A stretch of 64,000 nucleotides of DNA, from assembly GCA_036971475.1 (NCBI GenBank), contig JBAIZL010000005.1:166212886-166276885 (forward strand). Direction: 5' to 3'. The notes under the pieces were generated by a model, which searched no databases, had not been told where the DNA came from, and saw nothing but the letters and a program-made list of their open reading frames with translations. Made by a program: the position numbers and the translations under genes. Positions 22,111-33,198 of this stretch are shown one piece after another. Within the stretch, counting starts at the first letter, position 1, and each line of letters starts with the position of its first letter. This DNA is from Prosapia bicincta (lineage: Eukaryota; Arthropoda; Insecta; Hemiptera; Cercopidae).

Positions 22111-23712
22111 ATCAGGTAAGCTTGAAAATTCTTATACTTCCTAAGTAGTTATAAGTTGCTTTCGCCACAGGTGTTTATGAAAAAAAATCACGATTGGAAA
22201 AGTTAATTTGAAAGAGTTTATTTACGTGCTAAACTTTCCCTTCAGTCATTACAGATTTTTCAAAGATGGGTTGGTGTTAATTATTGTTTTAGTCTGAAAA
22301 CTTTCTCCTGCTAAAGAAAGCAGGCCAGAGTTTGTCTCAAAGTTCAGAAGTGCTGAAGGGAGTGATTCTTAATACTCAGCATTTTTCAACCTACCTCGGG
22401 TAATATAACTTTATTTGAAAAAGTTACAATGTCCGTGTAACTGACTTTAAAAGTTAGACAAAGTGAAACAACTTACAGCTTTTGTGCAACTGATGCTTCA
22501 TAATTTCGTCAAGACTTGCAACTGTCCTATGAAACTATGGGCATTTTCATGTTTGAGAAATGAAACAAACCGAAGAAATAATAAAATCAATTATCACCCA
22601 TAGAGGTTTAAAATATCATTAATAGAAACAAATTAATAGCCCTTTTATTTAATAATGAAATTTAAAGAAAAACTTTTAAATTTTTCTACAATTTTAAGAA
22701 AAATGTTACTGAAATAATTACCTAAAGAGCCTATACCTTCTTTTTCAAAGTTCAGATTTGAATAATTTTTAAAAAAAGGAAATAACTTTTAAACCACACA
22801 TTGTTTCTATCACAGTTTGGAAGTAAGTAAAAGACTCTTTTAGAAAATTAGTTGTTCAAATCAGTGAAGTTTTTATTGTTATTACTCTTTAGAGTGGGAG
22901 TTTTTTAAGATAGGCTAAAAGATTTTATTTTATGGTTTAAAATTAAATTTGTTACCATAAAAAAATGTTTAATTATTTCAATAGATAGGATTATTTTCTT
23001 TTTTATCCAATTATAATATAGACTACTTTTTAAATCAAAGAATGCATAGCCCGAATAGTATTTTCTATTGGATTCAATGTAATTTCAATAAATTACAAAT
23101 CTAACAAAACCCCATAATTAATATTTTATTTACTTAAATAAATTTGTTTAGTAACGTCATCACCCTTCTTAAATACAACCTCTTTTTACAATTTTTAAAT
23201 TGAATTATAATTATAAAATATAAATGATTTATATTTTGATAAATGTAGTTGTATGTTTGGAGATGATGGCTTGGCGATAAAAACCATTTTATTAGATCAA
23301 CTATTTCTTGATTTCCGGTTCAATTTATAACTTTATGAAATGTATTTGAAAGTTGAATACCATTATGATGTTTAATCTTAACATATGAAAAAATTACTTT
23401 TAGCTCAGGTTTAAACATTTCTATAAAAAAACAACTTCTATATCAGAAGAAAAATGAGGTTCTTCTTGTTGAAATATTACACACATGTGAGGCTCCTTCT
23501 CATATAATATCTGAGGTCTTATATCATTTATCGGTGAAACAACATAACAGGTGATTACCATAACATAAGGTACTACAATCGTTATATATATTAATGTCAC
23601 AGTTATTAGAATGAATTGCTTTTTTTTATTTTTGCCAAATGGACAAATGTGTAGTGCCACATTGCTCTCAAAAACACTAATCATGATTTTTTCATGCCAA
23701 TTTTTATTACAG
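22111..23712. other. AT-rich intron-like stretch
   Basis: Nothing recognisable. It ends with the acceptor TTTTTATTACAG of the first beat exon seen in this window. Confidence 0.5.
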
Positions 23713-23846
23713 AAAACCAAGCAGAAAATCCACGAATAACTTTCAGAAGGCCGACTTACACTGTGGGAGATTGGTTAGAGGTTAACTGTACTTCGGGTAC
23801 AGCTAGACCCACTCCGGATGTTACATGGTTGCTTAACGGAAAGAAG
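23713..23846 (+). CDS. beat: beat-family gene, internal exon (Ig domain)
   Basis: Acceptor TTATTACAG before 23713 and donor GTAAGT after 23846. It enters in phase 1 and leaves in phase 0. It encodes PRITFRRPTYTVGDWLEVNC, then TSGTARPTPDVTWLLNGKK. This is the start of the second immunoglobulin-like domain of Beaten path proteins: the conserved YxVGDxxxxNCTS, and the Trp of the Ig core in VTWLLNG. Beat proteins are secreted or membrane-anchored cell-adhesion regulators of axon guidance that bind Side-family receptors. The exons for the signal peptide and first Ig domain are not visible, so the preceding intron probably exceeds 23 kb. Which beat paralogue this is cannot be told. Confidence 0.82.
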
Positions 23847-24019
23847 GTAAGTCAATCATTAAACAGTAGATTATTAAAATTGATTCTGTGTAATTACACT
23901 AAACAGACACACAAAAAAACACACACACACACACATGCTGACTTACAAGTATGTGTGTAAAATAGTTACTTTTGTATACTATTGAAGTAGCTTAGGAGGA
24001 GTTAGCCTAAGTGTTGCTA

Positions 24020-24204
24020 TAAATCAACAGCAAAGAATTTTTTTTCCTTGCAGTTTTTGTGTTGTACATTTGGAGATTTTTATAGAAATTACACTTATTT
24101 GTATTAACTTGGTAAAAAAATCAGTAAGTAGTGGTTTTTTTGCCAAGTTAAAACAAATAAGTGTAAGCAAAGAACTCTTAGCGCCAAAACAATTCTTTAT
24201 TAAC
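24020..24204. repeat. PLE-like terminal inverted repeat (family D)
   Basis: The halves are inverted around about 24110: ACACTTATTTG-T-TTAACTTGG near 24090-24112 against CCAAGTT-AA-CAAATAAGTGT near 24143-24163. TCAGTAAGTAGTGGTTTTTTTGCCAAG at 24119-24147 matches 25829-25855 and, more loosely, 51427-51460. It lies in a beat intron. No coding content. Confidence 0.6.
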
Positions 24205-24205
24205 A

Positions 24206-24745
24206 ATTGTTGATTCCATCTTCGCGTGAGCTACTAGTAATCACTTACACTTTTTAAAAAATGTTTTAACTTGCCTATAGTAGCACTTACTTTGCTTGTT
24301 GAGGACGGCCGTTTCGGGAGATGTGTCCCTTTGTCAACTCAGGCCGTAACTGATCTCAAGGTTTACGTGGGTTAGGGTGGGGGTGGGATATTTTGGTAGT
24401 GTGGGTGTATTTTGTGTGTATTAGGAGTTATGATGTCAAAAAGTGTGTGTAAGTTGTAATGTAATTGTGTATTGAGTATGTGTGTAGGGTGTAGTTTGAA
24501 GTGCCTATATATTTCGTATTGTTCGGTTGTGTAGCGTTGGTTATTTCTGTGTTGCTTATGAAGAATTTGTAGGTTAGATGTTATGTCTATGTAGTCATGT
24601 TTTGTGGAGTTGAGATGATCGGCGAAGTTTGATTGGTAGTTATTGTTTTTTAGTGCTTTTATATGTTCTTGGTAACATGTGTAGAATGACCTCCCTCTCT
24701 GGCCTATGTAAAAACTGGGGCATGAATTCTTTATTGTTTTCAATC
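24206..24745 (-). mobile_element. Penelope-like element fragment (family A), 3' part
   Basis: Endonuclease ORF followed on the minus strand by an untranslated end that finishes ...GAAGATGGAATCAACAA near 24206. The same end is found at 42310-42425, 48277-48300 and 48843-48990. The reverse transcriptase part is absent (5' truncation). It is inserted in the intron between two beat exons. Confidence 0.75.
24372..24743 (-). pseudogene. PLE GIY-YIG endonuclease fragment (family A)
   Basis: 123 codons. The GIY-YIG core is FYIGQRGRSFYTCYQEHIKALK; the Arg usual in the RYxEH helix is Cys here. This is followed by the EN tail pattern HLNSTKHDY...ILHKQH and YTTEQYEIYRHFKLHPTHILN. This C-terminal endonuclease nicks target DNA in Penelope-like elements. 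The upstream Cys motif and RT are missing, so it is a 5'-truncated copy. Confidence 0.78.
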
Positions 24746-25549
24746 CTCAGATCTATCATACTGTGAAACTTTGTATCTAATTAAATTAATAAATGCCCCT
24801 TGAATCTTAGTGCTACACCTCCATCCTTGAGTGTTATGTCGGTATGGACCACGCTCTTGTTTGGTATTGACCGAAGTAAGCCTCCTAGCCTACCAAGCGA
24901 AATTAAAGATTTCTTTATAGTTATTAATATCAAGTGGGAAAGCATGACCTCTCAATTGCTTAGAACCCAGTTAGCTAAGTTGGGAAAGTACTGCATTATA
25001 CACTCTCTTATTAGTCTATAGGCCTACTTAGTTAATGCATGTTTAATAAATCCAAAAAGTATAACAGTTGTTTTAAAAATAGAAAAATAAAATCTTCAGA
25101 AAACTTGAAATTGTGATAAAAGCAATCGTGAATACATTATACATAAACTATAATGATGAAGAATGAAAATGTGTTAGATATTTCAAATACCTCCTTAAGT
25201 AAAAAAGTCATGGAATTAGTTATTGGGGTATATTTTTACTCAACACTGGTGTGAAAATACATTTTTGTCGTTTAGAAAAGTATCTGAATCATTTTTGAAT
25301 GACAAAACACAGATTTAACATTTAAATACAAAAATTATTCATACAACCTGCAAGATCACAGATACTCAGAACCAATTATTAGAACAACTAATCTAGTCTG
25401 TGTCATCACTACTGAACATTGCACTGTATTAAGTAAAAAATCCAACTGCTAAGAAAGTTATTGGTTTTATTAAAATATATATATCAAATTAAAATGTTAA
25501 AAAAATGTTTTTGTATGTTAAACTATTAAAAAAACTACATTTGTTTGTA

Positions 25550-25915
25550 TTATCTTGGCAAAAAAAACACTACTTACTGATTTATTCAGCAGACGCGTTT
25601 TGTTTGATTGGGAGTGTGTTTTGTGATTTAGAATGTGTTGTGGATAGTATTTATGTTGTTTATATATCTCATAGTTTTCTACAGTGTTAAGTGTTTTGCT
25701 TTTATTGATGTAATGTAGTACTTTTAGATTGGTGTCTATGTCAGTCTGTGAGTGTAGCGTGTTTTTGTATGTGTATGGCGAAGTTTGATGTGGGTTGTGT
25801 CTGTTCGAAACGCGTCTGCTGAATAAATCAGTAAGTAGTGGTTTTTTTGCCAAGATAATACAACAATTTCTATAAAAACCTCAAGATATACAACCCAAAA
25901 ATTGCAAGTTTAAAA
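25550..25915 (-). mobile_element. Penelope-like element fragment (family D) with inverted ends
   Basis: The minus-strand frame 25518-25853 encodes the EN tail pattern (TNLKVLHYINKSKTLNTVENYEIYKQHKYYPQHILN). It is flanked by inverted copies of the terminal sequence containing ACGCGTCTGCTGAATAAATCAGTAAGTAGTG (25560-25602 minus and 25808-25845 plus). The right copy continues to AACCCAAAAATTGCAAG at about 25910. The GIY-YIG core itself is lost. Confidence 0.68.
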
Positions 25916-26072
25916 AAAAAACTATTCCGAGACTTAATTTTAGACTGAAATAAGAACAGGTGTATAACAAATTCAAGTAATACTGTTGAACTTAGTTACA
26001 TCATGCTAAGAAAACTAAGTAGTCAGGAACTAATATATTTCAATAAAAAATATTTAATTTCTAATGTTTCAG

Positions 26073-26286
26073 GCAGAACCAAGTAGAGTGAAGAGTTTTC
26101 CAGGTCAATGCAGTGAGGACAAGCATTGCTACTCACCTTCCTCAGTAACTACGCAGCTTAGGTTCCAAGTAACGGAAGACTATCTGGACAAGTTGGAATT
26201 AACATGTCTAGCTACAATACCAAGGTTCGTCGGGCACTCTTTAGATCGTTCAGAATATGCTGATCACAGAATGCAAAATGTTTCAG
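26073..26286 (+). CDS. beat: beat-family gene, exon for end of second Ig domain
   Basis: Acceptor TTTCAG, donor GTTTGT. Enters in phase 0, matching the preceding exon, and leaves in phase 1. Encodes AEPSRVKSFPGQC through VTTQLRFQVTEDYLDKLEL, then TCLATIPRFVGHS and ADHRMQNVS. The block LRFxVTxxxxxxxxLxLxCLATI is the hallmark of the C-terminal half of the second Beat Ig domain and supplies its second disulfide Cys. An unusually Cys-containing loop (GQCSEDKHCYSP) precedes it. Confidence 0.85.
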
Positions 26287-26715
26287 GTTTGTATATCCAC
26301 AAAAACCTATGTATCTGCTGTAATACTTTCAATGTTGTGTTTCAACATTATATATTCAACATGTTATTATAAAATGACATTTTATATTTATCTAAAAACG
26401 CTACATACATTAGCCAACAACTTAAATTATGCTAGATTTATAAAAACAAATTAAAATTAGGTTGTGTAAGTTTTAAAATACTATATAATTTCACTTAGAG
26501 ATTATAAGAAGTACAGTGGTATGGGAATTAATCTGAATGAAGGGGTTTTTTGTTTATTTTTATGACTTTACATTGCTATTGTTACATTGCTAACAATACC
26601 CATTCTGTAAGTTGTCCATGTGATGTACAGTTATTGTTGTTTGTCTCTAGCAACTTCATTACTTAAATAGTGTTTAAAAAGGAGCATTTCATTTTGCATA
26701 ACAAAATCATATATT

Positions 26716-26717
<2 letters not shown>

Positions 26718-26787
<70 letters not shown>

Positions 26788-26797
26788 TGTGTGTGTC
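26718..26797. repeat. (TG)n microsatellite
   Basis: About 80 bp of nearly pure TG, in the beat intron. Confidence 0.98.
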
Positions 26798-26920
26798 TAT
26801 ACTGATACGTATTCCCTGAAAAATGGAGAAATATGATGAATAGTTATTATCCAGAGTTCAGTTGTGCATTTTGTAGTGAATAATTTTGCAGTTCCGAAGT
26901 TTCACTAGAATCACATCTAG

Positions 26921-26966
26921 GCGCGTATCCAGCGACTTGCTTTGGGGGGCGATCGATGCATTATAC

Positions 26967-27023
<57 letters not shown>

Positions 27024-27495
27024 GTGTGTGTGTGTGTGTGTGTGCGCGCGCGCGCACGTGCGTGTATTTAAAAACATAGAACAGAAACCTACATAGAACA
27101 GATTTTTACGCTTGCGTTAGAAATCGGTAACGTGATAAAGATTCGTAGCAAATTAGACATTTTAATAAATAATTATTCCAGTTTCAATATCACTTATGGC
27201 TAGAGAATATTATTAATTTCATATTAAGCTATTATTATAAAAATGGTTTATTAATTAATATAAGTAGTTATTCTTCCAACACGTTTACAAGCGTATGCCG
27301 AGGGAACGCGTCACATTTTCAAATTAAAAATTAAAATTTTATTTTTTATTTACAATAAAAGACGAATTAACTTAAGTAAAAGTCTAATTTAATAGAAAGT
27401 CCGAATTTAATAATATATTGTCGATTTTTAACCCAAAGTTCTTGAGGGTTGGGGGCGATCGCCCCATCGCCCCCCCCCCCTTGGATACGCGCCTG
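26921..27495. mobile_element. Non-autonomous hAT-like element with 8-bp target duplication
   Basis: 575 bp flanked by the identical 8-mer ACATCTAG (26913-26920 and 27496-27503). The ends are inverted: GCGCGTATCCA on the left, and TTGGATACGCGCCTG on the right. Subterminal GGGGGGCGATCG (left) faces CGATCGCCCC (right). There is no transposase; the interior is an AT/TG microsatellite and AT-rich DNA. The 8-bp duplication fits the hAT superfamily. Confidence 0.7.
26967..27065. repeat. (AT)n-(TG)n-(CG)n microsatellite
   Basis: About 55 bp of AT, then TG, then a short alternating CG run. All alternating purine-pyrimidine. Confidence 0.95.
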
Positions 27496-27809
27496 ACATC
27501 TAGCATTTACATGATAAACCCAATAACAGTTGAAGTGCGAACAACGCATCCGTTGTTTACTGTTCCTAGAGTTTCGCTCTTCTACTGTTGTTGAGTTCAC
27601 CTCGTCAATGCTGGATGAGATTCTAGCGAAACGTCGGAACTGCGAATTTATGGACTGCAGAAGGAACGGATGTACTCCAGATAGTAACTATTCATCATAT
27701 TTTTCCATCCGTGAAGGAATACGTATCAGCATATATATATTCAAGTAGCAGACTAGGTTTCGTAATGAAACGATGGTTTTGAAACACGTCGGCAAGTTAG
27801 TTGATAGTT

Positions 27810-27902
27810 TTCCTTTAGTTATTCAAATAATTATTTATGTTAACCACTTAAACAATAGTTTATGACTATCCGAACTTTAAATTTAGTAAAGGTTTTAATA
27901 CA
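27810..27902. repeat. PLE end fragment (family B)
   Basis: Contains CACTTAAACAATAGTTTATG and CTATCCGAACTTTAAATTTA, shared with 36790-36840, 38480-38515, 41530-41570 and 53740-53875. Only the distal end is left. Confidence 0.6.
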
Positions 27903-30636
27903 TTCAAAAATCAGTGTTTGAGAAAAAAATCGCTAGCTCAAAAATCATCAATCATTTTTGTAGCTTCAAGTGAAAGGTTAGATTTAAATTTGAACATTCT
28001 AAAGATGCCTATCATATAACTGAAATGTACAATAGAATCTAGTGTAGACCTGTATAAACATATTGCAGTTTTTGGAGATAATAATTTGTATCACTAATAA
28101 TAATAATTGAGCTTATAATTTTACTACTTCTTTGAATTGCATTGTATCTGATTTTATTATTTATTCCAAATATACAAATATTCATCATTAAAGTGCTACA
28201 TGTCTGTTCTACTCCTGTATGTACTGACATATTTAAATTCTCCCATTTCTGAGATAAAGCTTTTAAGAGAAGAAAATGAATAGTCTCTTCACAGTTTGTA
28301 GTTTTAACTTAAACAACTTTTCTTGGGTATTCTGTGAAAAGGAAGAATATTGGATATCTGTCAGTAGACCAATTCACAAAGCTAATTTTATGTTATAATA
28401 AACATAAGGCACTTTACGTCTATTATTTAAAATCAATTTCACTTTTTTACCATAATTTACAACTGAACTAAATAAATACTTTTCTTACAAATTATAACTC
28501 AGAGCAATCTATTTGAAAACTTGTCTATTTTGTATTATTACGATTTGGTGTATTTTTAAAACAACTAAATTGTCCTTGTGATTTTCAACATGATAGGGTA
28601 AAGAATTTTAAAAATTAACAGTAACTAAGATTACTTTCAATAATAAGTACCATTTTAATATAATACTGATATTTTTTATAATGTTATAAAATTATATAAA
28701 TAAGGTAGAACTGTTATCCTTTTAAATTATAAAATTTAACATTTTAAGCATTAACAACTGAAATTTACGATTCCATTTTTAAGATGTTAAATATACTTGA
28801 AGCTCGTTAAAACTTTGTGTCCTAAAGAAACCTATCATAAAATTTACACATACAAAAAAACATTTTTCTTCTATTATGCATGGTAGTTTTACATAGCTAT
28901 ATAATATAGAAAAGTAAAACATTACAAATGTTTTCAGGGGGAAAGAAATAGGACTGATTTAAAATATTAGGTAAAGGAATCATTATGCTTTTAACACCTA
29001 TTTTATACAAATGCCCTAATTCGATTATCTTGGAGTAATAGAGAGAGGGAAAGCAAGAAGTTATTTTCAAGTGGTCCAAATTTATAGAAACAATTCTTTG
29101 ATATTAATAACAAGTGGTACCAATTAGGTCTATTGGTTAGATTGCTTTCTTTTAGAAAGTTCTATAGCTTTCTAGAGAAATTTTGCAAGAGAATAAGATT
29201 CTCCAAATTTTAAAATTAAGGACAAGTAAAAACAAACTATTCATTTGAAGGATAGTCAAATACATTAAATTTCAAATTTTAAATTCTTCCATAAACTATT
29301 TGAAAAACTGCAGATTATTTTATAGAGGAAGCTTACCTACTAAGATATTTATTTAAGTTTGGGGAATGGGTATGATGAATATGTACATAATAACAGAAAG
29401 TGCAGTATATTCCTTACTCTCAGTAATTATTGTAAGCAAGACCTATTTAGAATACCAAATTTTCAAATTAACTGAAAATCATGTATAGTAGAAAATAAAG
29501 ATAGCTACATTGCCTTGTAGGTAGGCTGTCCTACATAATTCATCTGTTTACAAAATAATGGCATTGACCATGGCTAAAGCCAATTAGTTCTAATTTGTCA
29601 ATGGGCAAAATAAAGTATTTTTTTTCTGTTAAAGAGTTACTAAAAATTTTCCTCCAAAGCAGAACATATTTTAATGATCTTCACTGGGCACAATTGAACC
29701 AAGTCATTGTGATAAAATATATCTGTCTAGTAACCACTGAAGAAGCTTTGGTATTTTTTTCTAAATACATTACGTATCACTATTGCAAAGGAATAAAGGT
29801 TGAACTATTTTGACATCCAGGCTGGATATTCCCTTCCTAATGAAAGAAAAAATTAGGGGAGTAATAAGCTTTTTTAGAAGCAGCTTGCCTGGGACAGATC
29901 TACTCTGTTCAAATTATAAAAAGAAACCCTGTTATAAATCTAGTACATTTTTCAAACTTTAAAAAAATTATTATAAATTTTTCTGTAATAAATAAATGTT
30001 TTATTAGATTTTCAGATTTTTTTTTTTTTTTTTTTTGTTAAAGACAAGAATCCTAGTTATTGTTGGATTGACTGGGCACAATTAGGGTATTACTAGATTC
30101 CACGTTCTATGATTTTTTTTAAATATTGAAACTTTATTAGATACGTAGAATTGGAAAATGTTCCTTTGCTATTTACAAAATTTAATGATATAATTTGCAT
30201 GCACAATGCTCTGTTAAACAAATCACCTGTTGGAGAACATTTTAGTTGTTTGTCTCAAAAGGCAATGCATGTGACATTTATTTAATCATCTTAGATAAAT
30301 TTATGAAAATTGATACAAATTATTTAAATTCTGTGATAAGATCTGATAAAGCTTTGTTTAAAACATTATTAGCCTATATTTCTTGATTATAAACTACGAA
30401 GCTTATTTTTTTCTTTTTGTGGATCAGATTAGGATGTTCTTGAGACTCAAATTTGTATATATGAGTTCTTCTCATAGATGGAAATAAGAGCATAACTCCT
30501 GTGGAAACCCTTGTTTCTCTAAAGTATACCTAACCCTCACCAACGTCATAGAACACTTTCTAACCACTGCCTTCCCTCAGAGGTAAGAGTGCAAAGGACT
30601 TGGGAAATATTTAAGGATTTAAGCATTGCACCAAAA
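27903..30636. other. AT-rich beat intron sequence
   Basis: About 2.7 kb with no gene, element end or RNA that I can support; only homopolymer and short AT tracts (for example the T run near 30018-30036). Confidence 0.55.
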
Positions 30637-30722
30637 AAATAAGTATTAGCATTTTCAGGAAAAACAATGATGTCTAAAATAATAGACATCATTGTTTTTC
30701 CTGAACATGCCAATACAATATT
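30637..30722. repeat. Long hairpin, miRNA-precursor-like or miniature inverted repeat
   Basis: A perfect 21-nt inverted repeat (30655-30675 and 30684-30704, arm TCAGGAAAAACAATGATGTC followed by T) with an 8-nt loop. Pairing continues outward with a few mismatches (GTATTAGCAT against ATGCCAATAC) to arms of about 35 nt. It lies in the long beat intron. Confidence 0.6.
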
Positions 30723-31145
30723 TAAGCCAAAATTGTTTTTTTTACCGAAAAATATTGCCAGTTAGAGCAGTTAACATTTTTTTTCTAAATTACAACTCAT
30801 TTATTGCTAGAGGAAGGTTTATGTATGAATTAATTGTACTTTATAAAAATTAGACATAAAGAGTAGGAAATCTTTGAGTGAGCTTTCAATTATGTTTTTG
30901 TTTTGTTTTTATTGTTGAATGTTTTTAAAATATAAAGTTTTGTTAGTTGCTATAAGTAAACTAGTTGCAACACCGGTCTGAAAAATGTTTGAAAAGTATG
31001 TAGAAAAGAATAAAAACGTGTTGAAGAATCTTTGGCTGTGTGTTCTGTAGTATCAAAGATGTAAAGGAGAAGTTAAAAACTTTAATAATAAATTTATCGA
31101 TTTATTTGCTATTCAATAGAACAGGCAAACTCAATTTTTACAAAT

Positions 31146-32665
31146 TTTTTTTTTTTTTTATTAAAACTGGTCATTTCTGACCAACCATTAATTTACATTT
31201 AATAATTATATTTTAGCTTATATTACAAAGAATCCATTGATTTCTATTGTATCTTGTTTGATGTTGGAAGCCAACCGGCGTGAGGAAGAGTATTGTTGTC
31301 ACTCTTGTCGTTCAACGAGTTCAAATGGTTTTGTCCTTTTGAGTCGTCTTGTCAGGTGGTTGTTGTCGAGAAGTCTCAGTGCCTCAGGATTTTCGTGTTG
31401 AGTGAGCCGATTTACGTGTTTGATGGCGTTCTGTTTTATGACTTCCTCGACCATGGGTACACCAAGATCGTAATGCAAGTCACTGTTACGCACATACCAA
31501 GGAGCGTTGGCGATGTTTCTTAGTACTTTGTTCTGGAAGCGTTGTATCCCTTGTATGTGACATTTGCTGGCACAGCCCCAAAGCTGTATACCATACGTCC
31601 AAACCGGTTTGAGGATTTGGTTATATACCAATAGCTTGTTGTATATTGATACCCGTGAATTTCGACCGAGTAGCCAATACATTTGCCTGTAGCGAGTCTG
31701 GAGTTCTGTGAGTTTTATTTTGACATGCTCGACCCATTTGGCTTTTGCATCAAGATTCATGCCGAGATATTTAGCTGAATCATGATATGGGATAACACTT
31801 CCATTCATTTCGAGCCTCTGAGGGTTTGGGATCCTCTTGTTTGTAAAGTTCACATGGACTGCCTTCTGGTCGTTGAGTTTGATGCGCCATTTCTTGGTCC
31901 AAGCCTCAACTGAATCGTTTGATCTTTGTAAGCGTGTTGTCGATTCTTGAACGGTTTTCGCTGTCGCTGCGTTTGCTGTGTCGTCTGCGAAAGTGGCCGT
32001 GATGACGTTGGCTGTTTGCGGAAGATCACTGGTGTACAGCAAGTACAGGATTGGTCCCAATACGCTGCCTTGTGGGACTCCAGCTTGTATTTCCTTGAAG
32101 TCAGAATACGTAGATTCGTGGTTTACTCGAAACAGTCTGTTCGATATGTACGATTTCAGTAGATTCACAAACTGGGCTGGCAGAAACATGTTGAGTTTGT
32201 GAATCAAGCCTTCATGCCAAACTTTATCGAAGGCTTGTGAAACATCCAGGAAGACAATCGAGCAGACCTCCTCACCTTCCAGAGCTTTTTCAATGATGTC
32301 AATTAGTCGATGCACCTGTTCCACCGTAGAGTGTCCTCGCCTGAATCCAAATTGATGGTCGGGCAATAAGTTCTTTTCCACGATGATAGGTTTAAGCCTG
32401 TTGAGAAGCAGCTTTTCAAAGAGTTTTGACATTATAGGTAGAAGTGATATCGGCCTATACGACTTGACCTCTGTTGCTGTTTTGCCGGGTTTCAGGATCA
32501 TGATCATCTCCGCCACTTTCCATGTTGCAGGGACGTGCATAAGTCTAAGGGACGCATTAATTAATAATAAAAACATTTTTAGTCCTTTTGTTGTCAGTTT
32601 TTTCAGCACTAGTCCTGTGATTAAATCGTATCCTGGTGCTTTCTTCGGGTTCAAGTTGTATTTTA

Positions 32666-32694
<29 letters not shown>
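31146..32694 (-). mobile_element. 5'-truncated jockey-clade LINE
   Basis: Minus-strand insertion with a poly(A) tail (T run after 31145), a short 3' UTR and an intact partial ORF2. TTTTTACAAAT occurs at both edges (31135-31145 and 32695-32705), a likely target-site duplication, although the right copy abuts a 36-T run, which blurs its edge. GC content is clearly higher than the surrounding intron. It sits in the last beat intron, opposite to the gene. Confidence 0.85.
31299..32663 (-). CDS. LINE reverse transcriptase (ORF2 C-terminal part)
   Basis: About 453 codons without a stop, truncated at the 5' side. The annotated ATG-like start (TTG, 32654) is only the first usable codon after truncation. 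Motifs in order: NPKKAPGYDLIT, YRPISLLPIMSKLFEKLL, QFGFRRGHSTVEQV, FLDVSQAFDKVWH, GVPQGSVLGPILYLLY, the catalytic FADD box in ATFADDTA, and WRIKLNDQKA. The thumb and C-terminal region ends with WTYGIQLWGCAS and NKVLRNIANAPWYV. The endonuclease and ORF1 are missing. No frameshifts, so it is fairly young but dead through truncation. Confidence 0.92.
   Translation of the reverse strand, partial: KYNLNPKKAPGYDLITGLVLKKLTTKGLKMFLLLINASLRLMHVPATWKVAEMIMILKPGKTATEVKSYRPISLLPIMSKLFEKLLLNRLKPIIVEKNLLPDHQFGFRRGHSTVEQVHRLIDIIEKALEGEEVCSIVFLDVSQAFDKVWHEGLIHKLNMFLPAQFVNLLKSYISNRLFRVNHESTYSDFKEIQAGVPQGSVLGPILYLLYTSDLPQTANVITATFADDTANAATAKTVQESTTRLQRSNDSVEAWTKKWRIKLNDQKAVHVNFTNKRIPNPQRLEMNGSVIPYHDSAKYLGMNLDAKAKWVEHVKIKLTELQTRYRQMYWLLGRNSRVSIYNKLLVYNQILKPVWTYGIQLWGCASKCHIQGIQRFQNKVLRNIANAPWYVRNSDLHYDLGVPMVEEVIKQNAIKHVNRLTQHENPEALRLLDNNHLTRRLKRTKPFELVERQE

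Positions 32695-32700
<6 letters not shown>
32664..32700. repeat. Poly(T) run, about 36 nt
   Basis: Lies at the 5' (truncated) edge of the LINE. It is read here as part of the T-rich target site or an expanded tract; it is not the LINE tail, which is at the other end. Confidence 0.9.
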
Positions 32701-32706
<6 letters not shown>

Positions 32707-33079
32707 AAACACTAAGTTACCACATATGCTATTGTCTATCTTGAAGTCTACAGTTTATGAAGTAATCAACATTTTCAGTGCTCGGTAAATAAAAGTAATT
32801 TCTTTGTTTACTTTTATGATATACATTTTGATATTTCCTTGAATCATATTACTTCAAGAAAGCTACTGCCAGTGAAAACTGTCTATAGCCGCCACATAAT
32901 GCATAATAATTAAAAAATACATACTTCTACCAAATCTGAAAGCATTGCAATGACTGACTCATATTGAAATTCAAGAACTGATTTCACTTCCCCAAAAGAA
33001 ACAAGAACTATAAACAATTAGTCAAATATTTGCATAAGATATAAATTCATTTAAACTGATTTAATTTTGTAAATTACAG

Positions 33080-33198
33080 TTGATGTGCTGCCCCTAGCAG
33101 CCAGACACAGAAGTCGCAGTGCAACCAGCAAGAGTTCAAATCATCCTACCTCAATCAGAACAGTGCTATTATTTCTACTATTGTGTTGGCAACACTGA
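33080..33198 (+). CDS. beat: beat-family gene, last exon (GPI-type tail)
   Basis: Too short to stand out as an ORF but phase-matched. The acceptor AAATTACAG precedes 33080, and entry in phase 1 completes the Val codon begun at 26286. It encodes DVLPLAARHRSRSATSKSSN, then HPTSIRTVLLFLLLCWQH and TGA at 33196-33198. A basic, Ser-rich spacer is followed by a short C-terminal hydrophobic stretch with almost no tail, the layout of a GPI-anchor signal. Some Beat proteins are known or predicted to be membrane-anchored. Identification rests on phase and tail character, so it is less certain than the two Ig exons. Confidence 0.68.

Larger units (their letters stand above)
26800..27750. repeat. PLE-like inverted repeat (family E) split by a hAT-like insertion
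   Basis: 26798-26900 (CTGATACGTATTCCCTG... ATGATGAATAGTTATTATCCAGAG) recurs inverted at 27610-27745 (...CTCCAGATAGTAACTATTCATCAT... GAATACGTATCAG). A related copy is at 7710-7860. The right arm includes CTGGATGAGATTCTAGCGAAACGTC, which resembles a hammerhead with a disrupted first box. The stretch between the arms is mainly the insertion at 26921-27495. Confidence 0.55.

Noticed and set aside
31947..32202. Plus-strand ORFs within the LINE
   Set aside because: Antisense shadows of the intact RT frame.
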